Positions 6,806-11,357 of a DNA stretch of 11,357 bases are shown here, piece after piece (the stretch's first letter is position 1; every line of letters starts with the position of its first letter). Origin of the DNA: Thiotrichaceae bacterium (GTDB lineage Bacteria; Pseudomonadota; Gammaproteobacteria; Thiotrichales; Thiotrichaceae); NCBI GenBank assembly GCA_027008885.1, contig JALVDQ010000200.1:1-11357 (forward strand), read 5' to 3'. The position numbers and the translations under genes are program-made. The notes beneath the pieces are model-generated. The model was given only the letters and a program-made list of their open reading frames with translations. It did no database searches and was not told the DNA's origin.

Positions 6806-6835
6806 TTGTTAAGCACCTAAAAATGAGTGTATATT
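6806..6835 (+). promoter_or_regulatory. Likely promoter of the nuo operon
   Basis: TTGTTA (6806-6811) and TATATT (6830-6835), separated by 18 nt, resemble sigma-70 boxes. The expected start near 6842 gives a leader of about 78 nt before nuoA. The region is AT-rich, so chance matches are possible. Confidence 0.45.
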
Positions 6836-6919
6836 CCCCCCTGCTAGATAAAATGGTTGTAACGTAGTCTTTTCTGGATAGACGGTTGAACCGGAATAAA
6901 AATGTTTTAAGGAGAGTTT

Positions 6920-7276
6920 ATGCTTGGGGAGTATTTACCAGTACTTGTTTTCTTGGGTGTTGGGTTTGCTATGGCGGTAATTATGCTGATTCTCGGCTCG
7001 TTATTATCTCCTCATAAGCCCGATGAGGCGAAAAATTCTCCGTTTGAGTGTGGTTTTGAGGCGTTCGATGACGCACGCATGAAGTTTGATGTGCGCTATT
7101 ATCTGGTTGCCATTCTCTTTATTATCTTTGATCTTGAGATCGCTTTTCTTTTTCCCTGGGCAATCGTCCTCGACAAAATTGGCTTATTCGGTTTAATCGC
7201 CATGGGTGTCTTTTTGACTATTCTGATCATCGGTTTTATCTATGAGTGGAAAAACGGAGCGCTGGAATGGGAATAA
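6920..7276 (+). CDS. nuoA: NADH-quinone oxidoreductase subunit A
   Basis: NuoA is a small membrane subunit of proton-pumping complex I in the inner membrane, at the junction with the hydrophilic arm near the quinone site. The 118-residue protein shows three membrane segments at about 8-28, 60-80 and 88-108. The conserved loop NSPFECGFE (39-47) includes C44, the position of the mitochondrial ND3 active/deactive cysteine. The segment FDLEIAF has D71 and E73, matching the acidic pair known from E. coli NuoA. AAGGAG at 6909-6914 precedes the ATG at good spacing. It is the first gene of the operon and overlaps nuoB by 10 nt. I see none of the secG, tpiA or tRNA-Leu neighbours that often precede nuoA in proteobacteria. 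Confidence 0.97.
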   Translation: MLGEYLPVLVFLGVGFAMAVIMLILGSLLSPHKPDEAKNSPFECGFEAFDDARMKFDVRYYLVAILFIIFDLEIAFLFPWAIVLDKIGLFGLIAMGVFLTILIIGFIYEWKNGALEWE

Positions 7277-7758
7277 TTCAAGGTACAATGAAAGAAGGCT
7301 TTGTTACAGCAAAGCTGGATGGATTAATTAACTGGGCGCGCACCGGTTCAATGTGGCCGGTAACTTTTGGTCTGGCATGTTGCGCGGTGGAAATGATGCA
7401 GGCGGGCGCATCGCGTTATGATATGGATCGTTTTGGTATCCTGTTTCGCCCGAGTCCACGTCAGTCTGATGTGTTGATTGTTGCGGGTACGCTAACAAAT
7501 AAAATGGCACCCGCCTTACGCAAGGTATATGACCAGATGGCTGAGCCACGCTGGGTTGTTTCAATGGGCTCCTGTGCCAACGGTGGCGGTTATTACCACT
7601 ATTCCTATGCTGTGGTGCGTGGCTGTGATCGCGTGATTCCGGTCGATGTGTATGTGCCGGGTTGTCCGCCAACGGCTGAAGCGCTCTTGTACGGTATTAT
7701 CCAGCTTCAGAACAAAATCAAAAACACCAATACGATTGCAAGACAGGATGCCGCTTAA
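7267..7758 (+). CDS. nuoB: NADH-quinone oxidoreductase subunit B (cluster N2)
   Basis: NuoB holds the terminal [4Fe-4S] cluster N2 that passes electrons to quinone. All four ligands are visible in the 163-residue product: C38 and C39 in [11 protein letters not shown]103 in MGSCANGGG and C133 in [10 protein letters not shown] place the start at 7267 ([12 protein letters not shown]), not at the in-frame ATG at 7246. GGAG at 7256-7259 is seven bases upstream, family members begin with a similar MGI-type sequence, and the earlier ATG has no ribosome binding site. This start overlaps the nuoA end by 10 nt in another frame, giving translational coupling. The stop shares one base with the nuoC start (TAATG). 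Confidence 0.96.
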   Translation: MGIIQGTMKEGFVTAKLDGLINWARTGSMWPVTFGLACCAVEMMQAGASRYDMDRFGILFRPSPRQSDVLIVAGTLTNKMAPALRKVYDQMAEPRWVVSMGSCANGGGYYHYSYAVVRGCDRVIPVDVYVPGCPPTAEALLYGIIQLQNKIKNTNTIARQDAA

Positions 7759-8426
7759 TGAGTGAGGTATTGCAAAAATTACAGTCTCATCTGGATGCTT
7801 CGCTGGGCGCAAAGCTGGATAAGCAGACTATCGCTTTTAATCAGCTAACGCTGGAAGTTCTATCTGAAAATTATCTGGAAGTCGCGCAGTTTTTGCGTGA
7901 CGACGAAATCTGTGGCTTTGACCAGCTAAGTGATCTCTGTGGCGTCGATTATTTAACCTATGGGCAAGGCGAATGGGACACGGGTGGCAGCAGTTTTACC
8001 CGTGGTGTAAAACGTGATTTTTCTTTTGATGCTGATGATTCAGGCGACGCGCCAGAGTTTGAAGGCAAGCGTTTTGCCGTGGTTACGCACTTGTTATCAG
8101 TCAAAAATAATCAGCGTATTCGCCTGAAAGTCTATTGTGACGATAACCAGGCTCCCAAGGTCGCGAGCATAACCGAAATCTGGAACTCGGCAAACTGGTA
8201 TGAGCGTGAAGCGTTTGATCTGTTTGGTATTTTGTTTGACGGACATCCTGATTTAAGACGGATACTCACCGATTATGGCTTTATTGGTCATCCATTCAGA
8301 AAGGATTTTCCCTTGATTGGTCAGTTAGAAATGCGTTATGACGAAGAGCAAAAGCGTGTGGTTTATGAACCTGTTTCAATTGAACCTCGCGTATTGGTTC
8401 CACGTATTGTTCGAGGGGGTAAGTAG
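7758..8426 (+). CDS. nuoC: NADH-quinone oxidoreductase subunit C (30 kDa)
   Basis: NuoC is a peripheral-arm subunit packing against NuoD in complex I and carries no cofactor. The 222-residue product has the 30-kDa family signature in its C-terminal half: [12 protein letters not shown], then [13 protein letters not shown] starting at H163, then [10 protein letters not shown]. Between residues about 74 and 102 there is an extra hydrophilic, acidic loop rich in Gly, Ser and Asp that is absent from the typical betaproteobacterial proteins I recall. It breaks the TYGxGxWD...RFAVV strand pair. The gene is separate from nuoD, unlike the fused nuoCD of enterics. The ATG overlaps the nuoB stop by one base and has only a weak upstream AGGA, consistent with coupling. 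Confidence 0.96.
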   Translation: MSEVLQKLQSHLDASLGAKLDKQTIAFNQLTLEVLSENYLEVAQFLRDDEICGFDQLSDLCGVDYLTYGQGEWDTGGSSFTRGVKRDFSFDADDSGDAPEFEGKRFAVVTHLLSVKNNQRIRLKVYCDDNQAPKVASITEIWNSANWYEREAFDLFGILFDGHPDLRRILTDYGFIGHPFRKDFPLIGQLEMRYDEEQKRVVYEPVSIEPRVLVPRIVRGGK

Positions 8427-8429
8427 TTT

Positions 8430-9683
8430 ATGCCAGAAATTCGTAATTTTACCCTCAACTTCGGACCTGCTCATCCGGCAGCGCACGGTGTATTGCGTCT
8501 GATCCTGGAAATGGACGGCGAAGTTATCCAGCGCGCTGATCCGCATGTCGGTTTATTGCATCGTGGCACCGAAAAATTGGCTGAAAGCAAGCCATACAAT
8601 CAAAGCATCGGTTATATGGATCGTCTTGATTACGTTTCCATGATGTGTAATGAGCACGGCTATGTGCTGGCACTGGAAAAAATGCTGGGTATCGAAGCGC
8701 CGCTTAGAGCGCAGTATATCCGCACCATGTTCGACGAGATTACCCGCATACTGAATCATTTATTGTGGATTGGCGCACACGCTCTGGATGTTGGCGCAAT
8801 GACGATGTTTTTGTATGCCTTCCGCGAGCGTGAAGACCTGATGGATGTGTATGAAGCAGTCTCTGGCGCACGTTTACACGCAACCTATTATCGCCCCGGT
8901 GGTGTTTATCGTGATATTCCGGACAAGATGCCGCTGCATGAAAAATCAAAGTGGTATAGCGATGCTGATATTAAACGCCTGAATAAAAATCGTGGCGGTT
9001 CGGTTCTCGATTTTATTGAAGATTTTACCCAGCGTTTCCCCAAATATGTGGATGAGTATGAAACACTGCTTACCGATAACCGCATCTGGAAACAGCGTCT
9101 GGTTGATATTGGTATCGTCTCGCCAGAGCGCGCCTTGCAACTTGGTCTAACGGGGGCAATGTTGCGTGGCTCGGGTGTTGAGTGGGATATACGCAAAAAG
9201 CAGCCCTATGCCATGTATGATCAGCTTGAATTTGATATTCCTGTGGGTACAAATGGCGATAGCTACGACCGTTATCTGGTGCGTATTGAAGAAATGCGTC
9301 AGTCCAATCGCATTATCAAGCAGTGTGTTGACTGGTTGCGCGAAAACCCGGGGCCGGTCATGCATGAAGATCACAAAATTACACCGCCCAGGCGTGAAGA
9401 AATGAAAGGCGGCATGGAATCACTCATCCATCACTTCAAGCTGGCAACCGAAGGCTATTGTCTGCCGGAAGGTGAGGCTTATGTTGCAATTGAACACCCC
9501 AAAGGTGAGTTTGGTTGTTATATTGTTTCTGATGGCGCAAACAAGCCCTATCGCCTAAAAGTCAGAGCGCCAGGTTTTGCCCATATGTCGGCAATGGATG
9601 AATTAACCAAAGGTCACATGCTGGCTGATGTGGTAACGATTATTGGAACAATGGATATTGTATTTGGGGAGGTGGATAGATAA
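8430..9683 (+). CDS. nuoD: NADH-quinone oxidoreductase subunit D (49 kDa)
   Basis: NuoD forms the quinone-binding cavity of complex I together with NuoB; it descends from the large subunit of NiFe hydrogenases but binds no metal. The 417-residue product is of normal length. [13 protein letters not shown] (12-24) carries H19, the likely quinone-contacting histidine. GYMDRLDYV has Y68, the likely tyrosine partner. The protein ends with the conserved DIVFGEVDR. Three bases separate it from nuoC; GAGGGGG at 8413-8419 serves as ribosome binding site. Its TAA shares a base with the nuoE ATG. The functional residues are assigned by family position, not by a computed alignment. Confidence 0.97.
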   Translation: MPEIRNFTLNFGPAHPAAHGVLRLILEMDGEVIQRADPHVGLLHRGTEKLAESKPYNQSIGYMDRLDYVSMMCNEHGYVLALEKMLGIEAPLRAQYIRTMFDEITRILNHLLWIGAHALDVGAMTMFLYAFREREDLMDVYEAVSGARLHATYYRPGGVYRDIPDKMPLHEKSKWYSDADIKRLNKNRGGSVLDFIEDFTQRFPKYVDEYETLLTDNRIWKQRLVDIGIVSPERALQLGLTGAMLRGSGVEWDIRKKQPYAMYDQLEFDIPVGTNGDSYDRYLVRIEEMRQSNRIIKQCVDWLRENPGPVMHEDHKITPPRREEMKGGMESLIHHFKLATEGYCLPEGEAYVAIEHPKGEFGCYIVSDGANKPYRLKVRAPGFAHMSAMDELTKGHMLADVVTIIGTMDIVFGEVDR

Positions 9684-10204
9684 TGGTTGCCTCGAATAAC
9701 ATTCTTACAGCACATGAACGTGAAGAGATAGACAGCTGGCTCAAGCGCTATCCTGAAGATCAGTCTCAATCGGCATTACTGGCAGCCTTGCGCGCAGTCA
9801 TGCACGAAGATCATTATCTCTCAACCGAGAAAATGGACGCGGTGGCTGATTATCTGAATCTGCCCAAAATTGCAGTTTACGAAGTTGCCAGTTTTTATTC
9901 GATGTTTGAACTGGATAAAAAAGCAGCGGCTGAAAATACAATTTCAGTCTGTACCAATATTTCCTGCATGTTGAATGGCGCGGATGAAATTGTAGAACAT
10001 ATTGAAGAAAAGCTGGGTATAAAAATGGGTGAATCGACCCCGGATGGCAAATTTTTCTTCAAGGTTGAAGAAGAGTGTCTGGCAGCCTGTTGTGGCGCAC
10101 CCATGATGCAGCTTAATCATGTTTACCATGAAAACCTGACCCCTGAAAAAGTGGATGAATTGCTGGATTCAGTGGCATCAAAAACAGACAAGGAGACAGG
10201 CTAA
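9683..10204 (+). CDS. nuoE: NADH-quinone oxidoreductase subunit E (24 kDa, [2Fe-2S])
   Basis: NuoE carries the [2Fe-2S] cluster N1a next to the flavin of NuoF in the NADH-oxidising tip of complex I. The 173-residue product has an N-terminal helical region and a thioredoxin-like domain. Its ligands are visible as C90 and C95 in [10 protein letters not shown] and C132 and C136 in [11 protein letters not shown]. An additional cysteine, C137, follows directly. The conserved [11 protein letters not shown] precedes the cluster domain. GGGGAGG before the start serves as ribosome binding site inside the nuoD end. Start and stop each share one base with nuoD and nuoF, so the three genes are translationally coupled. 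Confidence 0.96.
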   Translation: MVASNNILTAHEREEIDSWLKRYPEDQSQSALLAALRAVMHEDHYLSTEKMDAVADYLNLPKIAVYEVASFYSMFELDKKAAAENTISVCTNISCMLNGADEIVEHIEEKLGIKMGESTPDGKFFFKVEEECLAACCGAPMMQLNHVYHENLTPEKVDELLDSVASKTDKETG

Positions 10205-11357
10205 TGGTTGATCAGGTTTGTTTCACTACCAAACAATACGGCGAGGAATCCTACACGCTGGAAAACTACCTGAAAACAGGTGGCTATCAGGCATGGGAAA
10301 AAATACTCAAAGAAGGCACCGATATTGACGATATTATTAATGAAGTCAAAGAGTCCGGCTTAAGAGGGCGCGGTGGTGCAGGTTTCCCGACAGGGCTGAA
10401 GTGGAGTTTTATGCCGCGCAATATGCCCGGACAAAAATACATTGTGTGTAACTCGGATGAATCAGAGCCTGGCACCTGTAAAGACCGTGATATTCTGCGT
10501 TTTAATCCTCATGCACTGGTCGAAGGCATGGCAATTGCCGGTTACTGTATAGGCGCAACCGTGGGTTATAACTATATGCGCGGCGAATTTATGGATGAAC
10601 CCTTTATTCGTTTTGAGCAGGCAGTCAAGGAAGCCTACGAAGCAGGTTATCTGGGCAAGAATATCAAAGGCAGTGGTGTTGATTTTGATCTGTATGGCTC
10701 ACTTGGCGCAGGTGCTTATATCTGTGGAGAAGAGACTGCCCTGCTGGAATCACTGGAAGGCAAAAAAGGTCAGCCACGCTTTAAACCGCCATTTCCTGCA
10801 AGTTTTGGTCTATATGGTCGTCCGACCACTATTAATAATACAGAAAGCCTTTCATCAATCCCTGCGATACTGCGCGGTGGCGGTGAGTGGTTTAAAAATA
10901 TGGGTGTTGAAGGCTCGGGTGGTGAAAAGCTGTTTTCAGTATCGGGTCATTTAAACAACCCTGGCAACTTTGAAGTGCCCATGGGGATTCCATTCAAGGA
11001 ATTACTTGAAATGGCTGGCGGTGTTCGCAACGGCAACAAATTAAAAGCGGTTATTCCGGGCGGTTCATCAGTACCCGTGCTTAAAGGCGAAGTCATGATG
11101 GAACTGACTATGGATTACGATACCATTGCCAAAGCAGGTTCTTATCTGGGTTCAGGCGCGGTCATTGTAATGGATGAAACTACCGATATGGTCAAGGTGT
11201 TGCAACGCATTTCACGCTTCTATTTTTCAGAGTCCTGTGGTCAATGTACCCCCTGTCGTGAAGGTACAGGCTGGTTGTATCGCATGTTGACGCGCATTGT
11301 GGAAGGCAAAGGCACTATGGCTGATATTGATCAGCTGGAAACGGTGGCACACAAGAT
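10204..11357 (+). CDS. nuoF: NADH-quinone oxidoreductase subunit F, 3' end outside window
   Basis: NuoF binds NADH and FMN and passes electrons to [4Fe-4S] cluster N3 at the tip of complex I. The first 384 codons are present and open to the window edge. The Gly-rich nucleotide loop [13 protein letters not shown] begins at G55. [15 protein letters not shown] and [18 protein letters not shown] are the NADH/FMN contacts of the family. Three N3 ligands are visible as C345, C348 and C351 in [11 protein letters not shown]. The fourth, normally about 40 residues on, lies beyond the window. AAGGAG at 10190-10195 is eight bases before the ATG, which overlaps the nuoE stop (TAATG). No disruption is seen; the gene is cut only by the window edge. 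Confidence 0.97.
   Translation, partial: MVDQVCFTTKQYGEESYTLENYLKTGGYQAWEKILKEGTDIDDIINEVKESGLRGRGGAGFPTGLKWSFMPRNMPGQKYIVCNSDESEPGTCKDRDILRFNPHALVEGMAIAGYCIGATVGYNYMRGEFMDEPFIRFEQAVKEAYEAGYLGKNIKGSGVDFDLYGSLGAGAYICGEETALLESLEGKKGQPRFKPPFPASFGLYGRPTTINNTESLSSIPAILRGGGEWFKNMGVEGSGGEKLFSVSGHLNNPGNFEVPMGIPFKELLEMAGGVRNGNKLKAVIPGGSSVPVLKGEVMMELTMDYDTIAKAGSYLGSGAVIVMDETTDMVKVLQRISRFYFSESCGQCTPCREGTGWLYRMLTRIVEGKGTMADIDQLETVAHK

Larger units (their letters stand above)
6505..6919. other. 415-bp gene-free stretch: palindrome, repeats, nuo promoter region
   Basis: No coding sequence or tRNA is visible. The order is a spaced inverted repeat (6511-6572), a repeat copy (6572-6601), a short heptamer array, the conserved block (6632-6686), another repeat copy (6687-6716), then about 200 bp of AT-rich sequence with a likely promoter for the nuo operon. 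A small inverted repeat, CGAGT (6770-6774) with ACTCG (6792-6796), encloses an A-rich loop upstream of that promoter. Its role is unknown. Confidence 0.7.

Noticed and set aside
6717-6919. A tRNA gene or a secG-like gene ahead of nuoA, as in many proteobacteria
   Set aside because: No cloverleaf, CCA end, TTCRANY box or short membrane-protein reading frame is visible in this AT-rich stretch.
7246-7266. Upstream in-frame ATG as the nuoB start
   Set aside because: It lacks a ribosome binding site, lies deeper inside nuoA, and adds a sequence (MEKRSAG) unlike family N-termini. The ATG at 7267 has GGAG seven bases upstream.
10595-10954. A 119-codon + strand reading frame inside nuoF
   Set aside because: It lies in another frame of the well-conserved nuoF sequence, and its translation shows no recognisable features. 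nuoF itself is simply open to the window edge.

Overview
The window looks like chromosomal DNA of an autotrophic proteobacterium, most likely a gammaproteobacterium such as a sulfur oxidiser or a relative. The MutS reads as gammaproteobacterial. There is a bacterial class I phosphoribulokinase of the Calvin cycle. The complex I operon has separate nuoC and nuoD genes, unlike the fused nuoCD of enterics. Base composition is moderate, and no genus can be named from the sequence alone.

Layout, all genes on the + strand: mutS (87-2705); a 165-bp near-palindrome covering the last codons and stop of mutS (2683-2847); a gene for a secreted, glycoside-hydrolase-like protein of unknown substrate (2954-5230); a gene-free stretch of dispersed repeats (5231-5601) ending in the promoter region and a 20-bp-arm palindrome of the phosphoribulokinase gene; prkB (5602-6504); a second repeat-rich gene-free stretch (6505-6919) ending in a likely nuo promoter; then nuoA, nuoB, nuoC, nuoD, nuoE and the 5' part of nuoF, which runs off the window.

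The nuo genes form one tightly coupled operon: junctions overlap by 10 or 1 nt, except a 3-nt gap between nuoC and nuoD. They encode parts of the proton-pumping NADH:quinone oxidoreductase: the NADH-oxidising end (E, F), the quinone/N2 module (B, C, D) and one membrane subunit (A). In an autotroph this complex can also run in reverse to make NADH for carbon fixation, which would fit prkB lying next to it. That link is inference only, since prkB is separated from nuo by repeats and has its own promoter region.

The least ordinary material is between the genes. One family of a roughly 30-bp repeat ending in AAAAAACAGGGGGGATGGGT occurs five times: once inverted upstream of mutS, twice before prkB and twice after it. 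It is associated with CAGARGA heptamers and a second, more diverged conserved block. A separate 165-bp palindrome appears to have supplied mutS with a new stop codon. The secreted protein gene has a codon style unlike its neighbours and is bracketed by these repeats, so it may be acquired. I found no RNA genes, CRISPR array, transposase or prophage genes.
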